From CAYNYI01 sp964401455 (lineage in GTDB: Bacteria > Fibrobacterota > OXYB2-FULL-49-7 > CAYNYI01): a stretch of 32,076 nt of DNA. Shown piece after piece: positions 6,806 to 15,810 of this stretch. The position numbers were made by a program, and so were the translations under genes. The stretch lies in contig CAYNYI010000019.1 in NCBI GenBank assembly GCA_964401455.1, positions 1 through 32,076 of the forward strand, written 5' to 3'. The notes below the pieces were generated by a model, which saw nothing but the letters and a program-made list of their open reading frames with translations, was not told where the DNA came from and ran no database searches. Positions within the stretch are counted from its first letter, which is position 1, and every line of letters begins with the position of its first letter.

Positions 6806-7849
6806 TCAGTTTTTTTCGTTTTTGAGAATTAATTCCGAGGACTTTAAAAGGTCCGGCGCGGTAAAGTCCGCCTCTGACGACGCCACTTTATCTGTAATCA
6901 GAATAGTACTCATTCCCATTTTTTTCCCTGCTTCCATGTCGCTTCGTCTGTCACCGATAAAATAGCTGTTAGAGAGATCAATATAGGCCTCTTTTTCAGC
7001 CCGTTCCAAAAGAAGAGTGCCAGGTTTACGGCATCGGCATTCTTCTGACTTAGAATGCGGACAGAAGTATATTTTATCGATACTGATTCCTTCTGAACTA
7101 AGCTGCCTAAGCATTTCCTTATTTACCCTGAAGAAGTCTTCTTTAGTATAATAACCGAGGCCTATTCCCGGCTGATTTGTTACGATTATTAATTTGTAGC
7201 CCATATTGGACATCTTTTTCATCCCCGCTGCCGCGCCTTCGAGAAGTCGGAATTTCTCCGGTTCATGGAGGTAGTCGATATCCGGATTTATTGTGCCGTC
7301 CCGGTCCAGAAATACTGCAGGTGATCTTTTAGCGGCGGTAGTTGTAATATGGGTTGTCTCGTTTTCCGGGACAGCGCCGCCTGTAATTTTATCTATAATC
7401 GCGGAGGTTGATATCTCATTGACAACAGGTATAAGAATAACCCGGCCTCCCTGAGATTCAATAACAGGTGCAGAGGTCAGTTCCTTCTTGTTATAGTCTC
7501 CCGCCTTGAAATAGATATCCGGTTTTATCTCTCTGATATTCTTCTCGTTTCTTCTTTCGTCAAAGATAAAAACGGCGTTTACGCTTTCAAGGGCGGCTAT
7601 GGAAAGGGCACGAAATTTCTCGGGAATAATTGGTCTTGAAGGGCCTTTGTACTTTTTTACTGACGCATCTGAATTAATGCCTACAATCAGGTAATCGCAT
7701 TTAAGCGAAGCTTTTTCAAGATAGTCGCAGTGTCCGGCATGCAGTATGTCGAAGGCGCCCGATGTGAAACCGACTTTACGGCCATCTTTACGCAGCTCCG
7801 CTACAGATTCGGAAATCTCTTTTCTGGTTCTTATCTTTTTTCGATACAT
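6806..7849 (-). CDS. Fused heptose-1-phosphate adenylyltransferase (RfaE2) and heptose-1,7-bisphosphate phosphatase (GmhB)
   Basis: The 347-residue protein joins two enzymes. Residues 1-155 are a cytidylyltransferase-fold domain like the C-terminal half of HldE: GAFDILHAGH with H37 and H40 of the HxGH motif, and EISTSAIIDKI near its end. Residues 175-345 are a HAD phosphatase of the GmhB/histidinol-phosphatase type: LDRDGT with nucleophile D182, VTNQPGIG, zinc ligands in CPHSKSEECRC (C263, H265, C271, C273) and FIGDRRSD. In ADP-heptose synthesis for LPS core, GmhB removes the 7-phosphate and RfaE2 then adds AMP, so consecutive steps share one chain; in E. coli RfaE2 is fused to the kinase instead. 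The kinase and isomerase are not in the window. It follows dapA by two bases and has no clear RBS, suggesting coupling. Confidence 0.9.
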   Translation of the reverse strand: MYRKKIRTRKEISESVAELRKDGRKVGFTSGAFDILHAGHCDYLEKASLKCDYLIVGINSDASVKKYKGPSRPIIPEKFRALSIAALESVNAVFIFDERRNEKNIREIKPDIYFKAGDYNKKELTSAPVIESQGGRVILIPVVNEISTSAIIDKITGGAVPENETTHITTTAAKRSPAVFLDRDGTINPDIDYLHEPEKFRLLEGAAAGMKKMSNMGYKLIIVTNQPGIGLGYYTKEDFFRVNKEMLRQLSSEGISIDKIYFCPHSKSEECRCRKPGTLLLERAEKEAYIDLSNSYFIGDRRSDMEAGKKMGMSTILITDKVASSEADFTAPDLLKSSELILKNEKN

Positions 7850-7851
7850 TT

Positions 7852-8739
7852 TTATAAGATAAACCCGGAGTCTTCCAGAATCTTTTCAAGCCGGCTCCTG
7901 TTCTCGGGCCGCAATTCACACATTGGCAGTCTGTATATTTCAGCCGCCATTCCTTTAATTGCCATTGCGGCTTTTATGGGAATAGGGTTTGTTTCCATAA
8001 AGCATGCGGAGAAAATAGAGGAAAGTTTTTTATGCATTTCTTCCGCTTTTTCGAAATTTCCGTTCAAGGCTGAGGAAATCATTTCGCTCATCTGCGCGGG
8101 TAAAAGGTTTGACGCAACCGAAATGACTCCGTCGCCTCCGTTTTTAATCAGTTTAATGGCAAGATTGTCATCTCCGGAAAGTACGATGAAATCTTCGGGA
8201 GTGCGGTCAATTACCTCTTTAATCTGGTTCATGTCACCCGAAGCTTCTTTTACCGCTTTTATGCCGGGCGAGTTTGCTATTATCCTCAGGAGAGTATCTG
8301 TTTCAACATTTACCGCTGTGCGACCTTTTATATTGTAGAGTACCACCGGAATATCAACTGTATCGGCGATTGTGCAGAAATGACGGTAAAGCCCTTCCTG
8401 GGTGGGCTTATTGTAGTATGGGTTTACGCTGAGAACAGCGTCCGCTCCGGCTTCTTTAGCGTGCCGTGTTAGTTCGACAGCCTCTGAGGTTGAATTGCTT
8501 CCGGCGCCCGCAATAACCGTTACTTTATTGTCTGCAGCTTTTATAACAGTCTCAACAACATCCATATGCTCTTTGTGTGAAAGCGTCGGGCTTTCACCGG
8601 TTGTGCCGCACGGCACAAGACCGCTGATACCTTTCTCTATCTGAAAAAGAACCAGCTCCTTTAATTTTTCAAAATCAACTTCACCTGTATTTTTAAAAGG
8701 TGTAATAAGGGCGGTAAATGTACCTTTAAGGGTTTTCAT
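7852..8739 (-). CDS. dapA: 4-hydroxy-tetrahydrodipicolinate synthase
   Basis: At 295 residues this is a normal-length DapA. It shows CGTTGESPTLSHKEH (T46/T47 of the active site), IAGAGSNST, VNPYYNKPTQEG, Y135 in VVLYNIKGRT with R140, and the Schiff-base lysine K164 in VKEASGD. DapA condenses pyruvate with aspartate-semialdehyde in the first committed step to meso-diaminopimelate and lysine, in the cytoplasm. The ATG at 8739 has GAAAGG about eight bases upstream. It sits between polyprenyl diphosphate synthase (43 bases upstream) and the heptose enzyme (2 bases downstream), so the three likely form an operon supplying cell-wall and LPS precursors. Related N-acetylneuraminate lyases or KDG aldolases share the fold, but the motif set fits DapA better. 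Confidence 0.93.
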   Translation of the reverse strand: MKTLKGTFTALITPFKNTGEVDFEKLKELVLFQIEKGISGLVPCGTTGESPTLSHKEHMDVVETVIKAADNKVTVIAGAGSNSTSEAVELTRHAKEAGADAVLSVNPYYNKPTQEGLYRHFCTIADTVDIPVVLYNIKGRTAVNVETDTLLRIIANSPGIKAVKEASGDMNQIKEVIDRTPEDFIVLSGDDNLAIKLIKNGGDGVISVASNLLPAQMSEMISSALNGNFEKAEEMHKKLSSIFSACFMETNPIPIKAAMAIKGMAAEIYRLPMCELRPENRSRLEKILEDSGFIL

Positions 8740-8782
8740 GGTTGAACCTTTCTTTTATCACTCTAACCGGAAATTACGAGAG

Positions 8783-9721
8783 TTAATATAAAATTTTCTC
8801 AGGTGAAATAAAATTATTAAATTCACTTCTGATGTCAGCCGGGCATATGGCGCGGCATTTCTCCAGGTATAGTTTAGCTTTGTCTTTAGAATATTCGAAT
8901 GCGCCGCTTTTGGAAAGCATTGTTTTTATTTCCGAAAATTTGTTTTCTTTTAGATATCTCCTGAACTCTCTTTCGGCCTTTTTACCGTTATTTTCAACAT
9001 AGTGAATAACAGGCAGGGTCATTACGCTGTTTCTGAGGTCGATATAAATTTCTTTACCGGAGTCTGATTTCGAAAAATCCTTAATGTCGTCCAGTATTTG
9101 AAAAGCGCGTCCGAACAGGTCTCCGAACTCTGAGGCTGTCTCAGTCCCGTTTTCATTACCATTCAATACCTGCGCTATCCGGAATGAAGCGCGGAATAAA
9201 GAGCCGGTTTTGAGATCTATAAGCTTTTCGTATTCTTTCTCGCTGGGTAATCTTTCTTCAGAACCCGATGACTCAAGTATTTCCCCTTTTATAAGTTTTC
9301 CAGTTTCCTCCGCAAGAATCCTGATTGACTCAAAAGAACCGGATTCGACCGCAAGATTAAGGGCTTCGGTTGTAAGGAAATCCCCGCAAAGTACCGAGTT
9401 CTTTGTTCCGAGTCTTTTATGCAGTGTCTCAAGGCTGCGTCTTTTAGGGGCTTCATCAATAATATCATCATGGATGAGCGATGCTGTATGTATAAGCTCA
9501 ACCGCCGCCGCCATTTTTATTCTTTCCGTCTTTTTTTCGACCGGAGCGCTTTTTGAATAAAGGAAAAGCATAAGCGGTCTAATATGTTTGCCGCTTTTTT
9601 CTAAAAAATAGGAAGATTTGCCGTAAAAATCACCGGGAAGTCCTTTTTTAATACGGGCCCGTATTTTACCTGCTTCTCTTATTTCTTCGCTGAACAGATC
9701 CTTAAGATATTCATAATTCAT
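8783..9721 (-). CDS. Long-chain polyprenyl diphosphate synthase
   Basis: The 312-residue protein has GKHIRPLMLF near the N-terminus, the first aspartate-rich motif DDIID at 85-89 within LIHTASLIHDDIIDEA, KTGSLFRASF, and the second motif DDIKD at 211-215 in FQILDDIKDF. It is an all-helical trans-isoprenyl synthase of the IspB/HepT class, adding isopentenyl diphosphate units to make the side chain of a quinone or a similar polyprenyl product. No HepS-like partner gene is adjacent. Chain length cannot be set reliably from motifs alone. It is the first gene of the minus-strand envelope operon. No Shine-Dalgarno is seen upstream of the ATG at 9721, and the predicted -10 box lies so close that the message may be nearly leaderless. 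Confidence 0.9.
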   Translation of the reverse strand: MNYEYLKDLFSEEIREAGKIRARIKKGLPGDFYGKSSYFLEKSGKHIRPLMLFLYSKSAPVEKKTERIKMAAAVELIHTASLIHDDIIDEAPKRRSLETLHKRLGTKNSVLCGDFLTTEALNLAVESGSFESIRILAEETGKLIKGEILESSGSEERLPSEKEYEKLIDLKTGSLFRASFRIAQVLNGNENGTETASEFGDLFGRAFQILDDIKDFSKSDSGKEIYIDLRNSVMTLPVIHYVENNGKKAEREFRRYLKENKFSEIKTMLSKSGAFEYSKDKAKLYLEKCRAICPADIRSEFNNFISPEKILY

Positions 9722-9728
9722 CTGGTGA

Positions 9729-9758
9729 AATATATACGGTTGTACTGTCCTCTTTCAA
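9729..9758 (-). promoter_or_regulatory. Predicted promoter of the polyprenyl synthase operon
   Basis: On the minus strand TTGAAA (9758-9753) is followed by TATATA after 16 bases (9736-9731) or TATATT after 18 bases (9734-9729). Transcription would start at about 9722-9725, only 0-4 bases before the ATG at 9721, in line with the missing ribosome binding site. Confidence 0.45.
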
Positions 9759-9789
9759 GTCATTTGGGATTTACGAATACGGGCGGCTT

Positions 9790-9818
9790 TTGACTGGAAA
9801 TTGGGATATATTTATCTT
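9790..9818 (+). promoter_or_regulatory. Predicted promoter of the KamA-family gene
   Basis: TTGACT (9790-9795), a 17-base spacer and TATCTT (9813-9818) make a good sigma-70-type promoter. The downstream leader includes a short tandem repeat of CTTTAA units at about 9816-9834 and the start codon at 9852. Confidence 0.55.
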
Positions 9819-9851
9819 TAACTTTAACTTTAATTTACAGAAGAGAAACAT

Positions 9852-10697
9852 ATGACGCCGTATTATAGAAATCTTTTAGAATCATCACCGTCCGGCAGCC
9901 TCCTTCAAAAGACCGTTTGCGGCATTCCCCGCAGAAATACCGGTGAAAAAGACGATTATCTGGGGGAAACACAGTTTGAAGCAGTGCCGGGACTGATTCA
10001 CAGATATCCGGACCGGGCCCTGATTCTTACAACAGGACGTTGTGCTCTCTATTGCTCGCATTGTAATCGCCGCAGAATCTGGAATACCGGACGGCGGAGT
10101 AAAGAGGAATTCCGGGAAATGGCGGATTATTGCAAAAAACACCCTGAAATCAGAGAAGTGATTCTTTCGGGTGGAGATCCCCTCACGATGCCTGAGTCTT
10201 ATTTGCTTGAAACAGTCTCTCTTTTCAAAAGCATTTCTTCCGTAAAATTGATAAGGATTGGAAGCCGGATGCCTGTTGTGGATCCGGCGGCGGTTACTGA
10301 AGCTCTTTGCCACAGACTGTCAGATATGCTCCCAATTTGGTTTCTTACACAGTTTAATCATTCTGAAGAAGTGACTGAAGAAGCGGAGGCGGCCTGTCGG
10401 CGGCTTCAGAAAGCGGGAATTCCGGTATTGAATCAGTCGGTGCTTCTTAAGGGGATTAACAACTCGGAAGAAGTCCTTTACAGTCTTTTTACCAGACTTG
10501 CGGAATGCGGAGTAAAACCCTATTATCTTTTTCATTGTGAACCGGCGGCCGGTACCCGGCATTTTATTTCTGATAAATATGAGGGTTTAGAAATTATGAA
10601 CCGCCTCAAAAAAAGGCTTGGAGGATTTTCTGTTCCGGCCTATATAGAGGATACGCCCGAAAAAGGCAAGGTTCCGGTCGAAAAACTCTGCGAATAA
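9852..10697 (+). CDS. Compact lysine 2,3-aminomutase (KamA/EpmB)-family radical SAM protein
   Basis: At 281 residues it is shorter than EpmB (about 340) and KamA (about 415). The radical SAM ligands are C64, C68 and C71 in CALYCSHCNRRR, preceded by the KamA-like GLIHRYPDRALILTTGRC; LSGGDPL at about 105-111 and IRIGSRMPVVDP follow, as in the family. The PLP-binding region is kept in altered form: DTPEKGKVPV (D267-K273) stands for the usual DAPGGGGK, with K273 or K271 as the likely PLP lysine, and the substrate-binding CDLSxG reads CEPAAG (E230 instead of Asp). Family enzymes move an amino group from C2 to C3 of lysine or related amino acids; EpmB does so for elongation factor P. No efp or epmA gene is in the window, so the substrate is open. 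It is transcribed alone. Confidence 0.88.
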   Translation: MTPYYRNLLESSPSGSLLQKTVCGIPRRNTGEKDDYLGETQFEAVPGLIHRYPDRALILTTGRCALYCSHCNRRRIWNTGRRSKEEFREMADYCKKHPEIREVILSGGDPLTMPESYLLETVSLFKSISSVKLIRIGSRMPVVDPAAVTEALCHRLSDMLPIWFLTQFNHSEEVTEEAEAACRRLQKAGIPVLNQSVLLKGINNSEEVLYSLFTRLAECGVKPYYLFHCEPAAGTRHFISDKYEGLEIMNRLKKRLGGFSVPAYIEDTPEKGKVPVEKLCE

Positions 10698-10716
10698 GGT
10701 TTAGCCGTTTTTCAGA

Positions 10717-11835
10717 TTAAAAACCAAAATCGTAGTTTTCCAATCCGCACTCCTCACGCATGAGAATGATCTCTTTTTTCAGACTTTCCGGAATGGGGAT
10801 TCCTGATTTTTTCCTGTCGATGGATGCAATATGCTCCTTTTCTCCGGCCGTGTAGATTCTATTTGCTCCCGGAGCTTTTTTGGAATTGCGCAGGGAACGC
10901 ATGATGTCTCCTGTAGTTTTACGGAATTTGTCTGTTTCGGTAAATGCCTCGATATTGACTGCCATGAAAAAGTGACCAAGGGAATACGGGATCCTTTTTC
11001 CATTTTCGTCAAATCCTGACAGAGCTTTCAAAAAGGCCCCCTGTTGCAGCGCGGAGGAGAGTACCTCTGCAACTGCGGCAAACCCGTAGCCTTTGTATCC
11101 GCCGCTTTCTTCTCCGATTCCTCCGATAGGAGTCAGCGCGGCTTCTCCACTAACCAGGTCTTTTAGCACTTCTCCGGGGTCGGTTTTTGTTTTGCCGGAT
11201 GAATCTATCACCCATCCGGGCGGCATTTCTTTGCCCAGCCTTTCATATTGTTCTATTTTGCCTCTTTGCGTAATGCTTGTGGCATAATCATTCGTGAAGT
11301 GGAATTCTTCATCGGTAGGAAAAGCAAAAACAAGTGGATTTGTTCCCAGCATTGGTTCCACACCGAAAGTGGGCGCGATAGAAGGTCTCGCGTTTGTCGT
11401 TGTCATTCCGATCATACCCTTATCTGCCGCCATAAGCGGGTAATAGGCTGCAAAACCGTAATGAGTGGAGTTTCTGGCTGTCACAACTCCTACCCCGAAT
11501 TTGGAGGCTTTTTCCATTGCCAGTTTCATACATTTCTGTGATATAACCATGCCCATTCCGTGTCCGCCGTCGATAACCGCGGTCGCCCCGAAATCCCTTA
11601 CGGTTTTTATTTCTGAGACAGCTTTTTGTATTCCGAATTTTTTTATACGGTCATAGTATATCGGCTTAAGTCTTCCTATTCCATGAGAATCTATACCGCG
11701 GATATCGGCAGTTATAAGGACAGACGCGCATATCTGCGCGTCATCGGAGCGGACCCCGAGGCTGATAAACACGTCTTTTATGAAGTTTTTGAGTATGTCG
11801 TGAGGAATTTTCAATGTGTTTTCTTCAGGTTTCAT
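10717..11835 (-). CDS. Ldh2/MDH2-family NAD(P)-dependent 2-oxoacid dehydrogenase
   Basis: The 372-residue protein matches the malate/L-lactate dehydrogenase family of YlbC/ComC type, which is unrelated to classical LDH. Visible signatures are ADIRGIDSHGIGRLKPIYYD near the N-terminus, GHGMGMVISQ, RNSTHYGFAAYYPLMA with the conserved active-site His, NPLVFAFPT, and YKGYGFAAVAEVLSSALQQG. Enzymes of this family reduce 2-oxoacids or imines (malate, lactate, ureidoglycolate, sulfolactate, delta-1-piperideine-2-carboxylate), so the substrate cannot be stated. It follows the histidine kinase by 108 bases on the same strand and converges with the KamA-family gene 19 bases away. The RBS before the ATG at 11835 is weak. 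Confidence 0.9.
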   Translation of the reverse strand: MKPEENTLKIPHDILKNFIKDVFISLGVRSDDAQICASVLITADIRGIDSHGIGRLKPIYYDRIKKFGIQKAVSEIKTVRDFGATAVIDGGHGMGMVISQKCMKLAMEKASKFGVGVVTARNSTHYGFAAYYPLMAADKGMIGMTTTNARPSIAPTFGVEPMLGTNPLVFAFPTDEEFHFTNDYATSITQRGKIEQYERLGKEMPPGWVIDSSGKTKTDPGEVLKDLVSGEAALTPIGGIGEESGGYKGYGFAAVAEVLSSALQQGAFLKALSGFDENGKRIPYSLGHFFMAVNIEAFTETDKFRKTTGDIMRSLRNSKKAPGANRIYTAGEKEHIASIDRKKSGIPIPESLKKEIILMREECGLENYDFGF

Positions 11836-11943
11836 TTCCGACAGCCTTGTTAAATTCTTATGTTTTCTTTATTTCAACAAGAAAGATAATATTGTCTGTG
11901 AATAATTACAAATATAAAGAAAGCAAGCTTAGAGATGTAAAAA

Positions 11944-14900
11944 TCATCCGAAAATCCTGGAAAGGATTTCCTGAAGATCTTCCGGGAGGTACGGCTTGGG
12001 TAGACAGGCTTCAAACCCGAATTTAGACGGGTTACTCATTACCGGATTGTCTGAATAGCCGCTTGTTACTATGCCCCTTGCTTCCGGATGTATTTCTTTT
12101 AATTTCTTCATTACCGCGCTGCCGTCCATGGACCCCGGGACTGTAAGATCCAGGAGCAGTAGGTCAAAAGGTGAGTTATTGTTCAGATGCTCGGAGTAGA
12201 GTTTTATTGCCGATTCCCCGTCTTCTGCGCAGCGGGCCGAAAAGCCGAGCATCTCAAATATCTGTTTCGAGACATCCCGGATTATTTCCTCATCATCCAT
12301 TATAAGAACTTTCAGCTTTTCATTATCGGTCTTTGACGTTTGCTTATAAGCTCCTTTAGGTTTATATTGTTTCGCCTTTTTTTGGGAAAATGCGGGTATA
12401 TAGATAGTAAAGGAACAGCCTTTATTATTTTCAGATTCTACTTCGATGAAGCCGGAGTGCCTCTTAATGATCGAATAGGCCGTGGAAAGACCGAGTCCGG
12501 TGCCGCCGGACTTGGTCGAAAAAAACGGGTCGAATATCCTGTGAATGATTTTGCGTTCTATGCCCGGACCGTTGTCCGAAATTTTTATCCGGATGAAATT
12601 TTTTCCGGGACTTTTTTCAGAATCTGCTTTAACCGTTTGGTTTTCTGCTTCAATTAAAATTTTTGTAGGACGCGGCACCGCTTCTTTTGAGTTCAGTATT
12701 ATATTTTCTATCACCTGTGCCAGCTGTCCTTTATCGAATTCAGCTTTTTTTAGATCATCCGCAATACGGTATTCAGCTTTTATGCTGGAGCCGCTGAGGC
12801 TGAAATTAGCGGTATCTTTGAGAATATTAGCTATTTCGGAAACCTCCCGGGCGGGGCTTCCCCCTTTTGCGAAAGTGAGAAGCTGTCTGGTCAAAGATTT
12901 TGCTCTGGTCATTGTTTTAAGAGAGTTCTCCAGAGCTTTCTGTGCTTCTTTCTCCTTTGTACGCACTTTGGCGATGTTTATAGATCCGTATATACCCTCC
13001 AGCAGATTGTTGAAGTCATGGGCTATGCCTCCGGCCAGCACACCGAGAGATTCGAGTTTTTGGGATTTCTGAAGTTCTTCCTCGGCTTTCTTCTGTTTTG
13101 TAATATCGTCAAATATGGTCAGTATATATTTTTTTGAATTTGCGGTAATGAATCTGGAAAAAAGTCTCAGGGCCAGGTTTTCTCCATGGGTGTTTATGGA
13201 TTCTATTTCCATCCCCTCTACGAACCCTTTTTTCATGATTTCTTTAATAAATTTCTGGCGGATTTCTGCAGAAATAAATCCTGTTTCAACAGAGGTTTTT
13301 CCTATTATATCGCTTTCCTCGGCTCCTGCCCGGCGGCAGAAGATTCTGTTGGCTTCCACTATTTTGCCGCTTTCTATCTCGGTCAGCAGCATCGGTTGTG
13401 GTGAGTTATGAAAAATAGTCTTGAATTGCTCTCTCTTTTCCTCAATTTCTTTTTCAGCCTCTTTGTTTTCAGTAATGTCAATTGAATACCCAAAAAACGT
13501 GGTTTTATTGTTTTCTTTTATGGCTTTTACGGTGGACGCAAACCACCGGATTTCACCCGCCCCGTTTATTATCTCGTATTCCATATGCCTGAGCTGCCCG
13601 GGGTTTTCCGCGGCTTTTTTGAAAATATTTTTTATAACGGGGACATATTCGGGTTTTATCATTGAAAAATATTTATTCCAGTCAGAAGCCAGCTCACCGG
13701 GTTTAAGCCCCAGAAACTTTTCTGCATTATCGGAAATGTATGTATTAGTAAATTCTGTTTTTTCTCCGACGTCGGATTTCCATATTATATTAGGGACATT
13801 GTGGTTTATCATTTCCAGTTCATAAAGGCTGTCCTTATATGCTTTGCGCGTTTTGACAAGATTTGTGATGTCATAGAATATTCCTACAGCTGCAGTAATT
13901 TCACCCTTATTCCCATAGACCGGAGCTGCGGTTGCGCTTATTATCAATTCCTCGTTGTTTCTTCTTACTATGAGTTTTTTGTCTGTGCTTGTTTTGCCGC
14001 GCAACGCCTTTGTTACGGGGCTTTCTTCCAGAGGAATATGTCTTTTCGTTTCGTAGTCATATATTTTTACAGGAGCGGAGTTATATTCAGCGCCGTTTAT
14101 ATCACCCATCACTGAAAGTCTGAGGCCGAAAATTCTCTCAGCCGCTGAGTTCTCATTTAATACCCTGAATCCGTTTTCTCCGGGCTCAAATATATGAATC
14201 CCGAAAGGCGCGTTGCTAAGCACCGACTCCAGTAGCCGGTTTGATTTTACTATTTCCGCGCGGTCCCGTTCCCGTTTTGTAATATCCGAAAGTATTACCT
14301 GGATACCTGTTGTTCTTTTGCCCTCCCTCAAAATGGAGGCTCTTGCTTCTCCGTATCTTATACTTCCGTTTTTATGTATGTAGCGAAAGGTGAGTGGGTC
14401 TGCATGGCCGTCTTTTAGGGTTCTCCGGAAAATCCCGAAGTACCAGCCGAGGTCCTGTTTTATCAGGGCCGGGACACGCAGAAAGAATTTACCTTCTATA
14501 TCTTCCTTACAGTATCCGGTAAGTTCGCATAAACGGTTGTTTATAGATACTATTTTTCCGCCCCGGTTTATAAATACAAAGCCGTCCGGGGAATTCTCTA
14601 TTATACCACGGAATTTTTGCTCGCTTTTAAGGAGCTGAGTTTCATACTTTTTTCGTTCGGTTATATCTGATATTATGCCTTCAATCCTTACCGGCTCGTT
14701 ATTTTCATTGAGTATCAGCTTGCTTTTATCATTTATCCAGGCGATATTGCCGTCAGCTTTTATAATTCTTCTGTCGTTTTCCGCGGTACCCTTTTGTTTT
14801 AGTTGTTCCATAGCTTCCACAAGAAGCGGACGGTCTTCCGGGACTGTTAATTCGCGCCAGAGTGTCGGGTTTGAAACAAATTTTTCGAATGAATAACCGT

Positions 14901-15774
14901 AAAGATCTTCGGCTGCCGGATTCATATACAACAGTTCCATTTCAGGCCATGAAACCGACCAGACGGCGTCTCGCATATTGGTTAGAATTGATGAGAGCTT
15001 TTTTCCCTGATCCCGAAGCTCCGCTTCCGATTTTCTTCGCTCTGTTATATCTGTTATGATGCCTATTATTCCGGCCGCTCCTTTATCCGTTTTGCCGTAA
15101 ACCGTTTTACTGAAAACAACATCTCTGGTTGATCCATCCTTTTTTTCGACTTTATATTCATATATTTGTGTTCCTCCGGAATTGATCAGGTCTCTGTCCA
15201 TTTTGTCGTATTTTTTCGCAAGTTCCGGGGGGGCTGTTTCATATACTGTTTTACCGAGTAATTCCTCCTCTTTTCTTCCGGTAAATTCGAGAAAAGGTTT
15301 GTTGAATCCTATATATCTGCAATCACGGTCTTTATAAAATACCGGAACAGGTATGCTTTCTAGCAGTTCCGGGGCAGTTAGAGAGTATCTTTCTTTGCTA
15401 TCTGATTTTTCTGTGGCGTTTTCCAGAGCAAAAAATACCGGTATTATATTTTCATCGGGTTCTTGAGCCCATACTTTCAGGTCTCCCAAAGGAGAGAACA
15501 GCGGAACACTGAATTCATATGCTTTCCCCGAGGAGTAACTACGGTAAAGAATGTCTTCAAGGGTTTTTGTGTCAAATTCAAGAAAGGGGAAACAATGCGG
15601 GTGAAGCACATTCTCTTCTTCCGGATTTTTTATACCTGTAAGTTTAAGAAAAGATGTATTTGGATTAATTATTCTTATTTCCTTCAGGTTATCATCTTTA
15701 GCTGAAATAATCCTGAAAAATGCGCCGGCCAACGGCGTAGAATAAAAGAGATTTTTGAATAATTCGGGTTTCAT
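11944..15774 (-). CDS. Hybrid sensor histidine kinase with about seven PAS domains and a receiver
   Basis: The 1276-residue protein has no obvious membrane segment, so it is probably a cytoplasmic sensor. The first 125 residues are a divergent PAS-like unit; six further PAS/PAC units follow to about residue 890, most ending in the PAC signature (for example GIITDITERRKSE, GIISDITERKKYE, IFDDITKQKKAE). The kinase core has H919 in GGIAHDFNNLLE, the N box ILNSKEAVP, the G boxes ISDNGPGI and GTGLGLSTAY, and FDPFFSTK. A C-terminal receiver (about 1154-1276) has VLIMDDEE, phosphoacceptor D1209 in LLLDLTVPGSMDG, TSG and KPY. It resembles the multi-PAS hybrid kinases of deltaproteobacteria and FCB bacteria. 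No separate response regulator lies nearby. It follows the giant surface-protein gene by 100 bases but has its own predicted promoter. Confidence 0.93.
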   Translation of the reverse strand: MKPELFKNLFYSTPLAGAFFRIISAKDDNLKEIRIINPNTSFLKLTGIKNPEEENVLHPHCFPFLEFDTKTLEDILYRSYSSGKAYEFSVPLFSPLGDLKVWAQEPDENIIPVFFALENATEKSDSKERYSLTAPELLESIPVPVFYKDRDCRYIGFNKPFLEFTGRKEEELLGKTVYETAPPELAKKYDKMDRDLINSGGTQIYEYKVEKKDGSTRDVVFSKTVYGKTDKGAAGIIGIITDITERRKSEAELRDQGKKLSSILTNMRDAVWSVSWPEMELLYMNPAAEDLYGYSFEKFVSNPTLWRELTVPEDRPLLVEAMEQLKQKGTAENDRRIIKADGNIAWINDKSKLILNENNEPVRIEGIISDITERKKYETQLLKSEQKFRGIIENSPDGFVFINRGGKIVSINNRLCELTGYCKEDIEGKFFLRVPALIKQDLGWYFGIFRRTLKDGHADPLTFRYIHKNGSIRYGEARASILREGKRTTGIQVILSDITKRERDRAEIVKSNRLLESVLSNAPFGIHIFEPGENGFRVLNENSAAERIFGLRLSVMGDINGAEYNSAPVKIYDYETKRHIPLEESPVTKALRGKTSTDKKLIVRRNNEELIISATAAPVYGNKGEITAAVGIFYDITNLVKTRKAYKDSLYELEMINHNVPNIIWKSDVGEKTEFTNTYISDNAEKFLGLKPGELASDWNKYFSMIKPEYVPVIKNIFKKAAENPGQLRHMEYEIINGAGEIRWFASTVKAIKENNKTTFFGYSIDITENKEAEKEIEEKREQFKTIFHNSPQPMLLTEIESGKIVEANRIFCRRAGAEESDIIGKTSVETGFISAEIRQKFIKEIMKKGFVEGMEIESINTHGENLALRLFSRFITANSKKYILTIFDDITKQKKAEEELQKSQKLESLGVLAGGIAHDFNNLLEGIYGSINIAKVRTKEKEAQKALENSLKTMTRAKSLTRQLLTFAKGGSPAREVSEIANILKDTANFSLSGSSIKAEYRIADDLKKAEFDKGQLAQVIENIILNSKEAVPRPTKILIEAENQTVKADSEKSPGKNFIRIKISDNGPGIERKIIHRIFDPFFSTKSGGTGLGLSTAYSIIKRHSGFIEVESENNKGCSFTIYIPAFSQKKAKQYKPKGAYKQTSKTDNEKLKVLIMDDEEIIRDVSKQIFEMLGFSARCAEDGESAIKLYSEHLNNNSPFDLLLLDLTVPGSMDGSAVMKKLKEIHPEARGIVTSGYSDNPVMSNPSKFGFEACLPKPYLPEDLQEILSRIFG

Positions 15775-15810
15775 CTTGGCGGCTGCTTTAAAAAAATGGT
15801 TTCAATTTAG

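Noticed and set aside
8740..8782. Terminator between polyprenyl synthase and dapA
   Set aside because: No stable stem with a T run; the short gap fits an operon.
12545..13072. Open frame of 175 codons on the plus strand
   Set aside because: Antisense to the histidine kinase core, whose motifs are all intact on the other strand.
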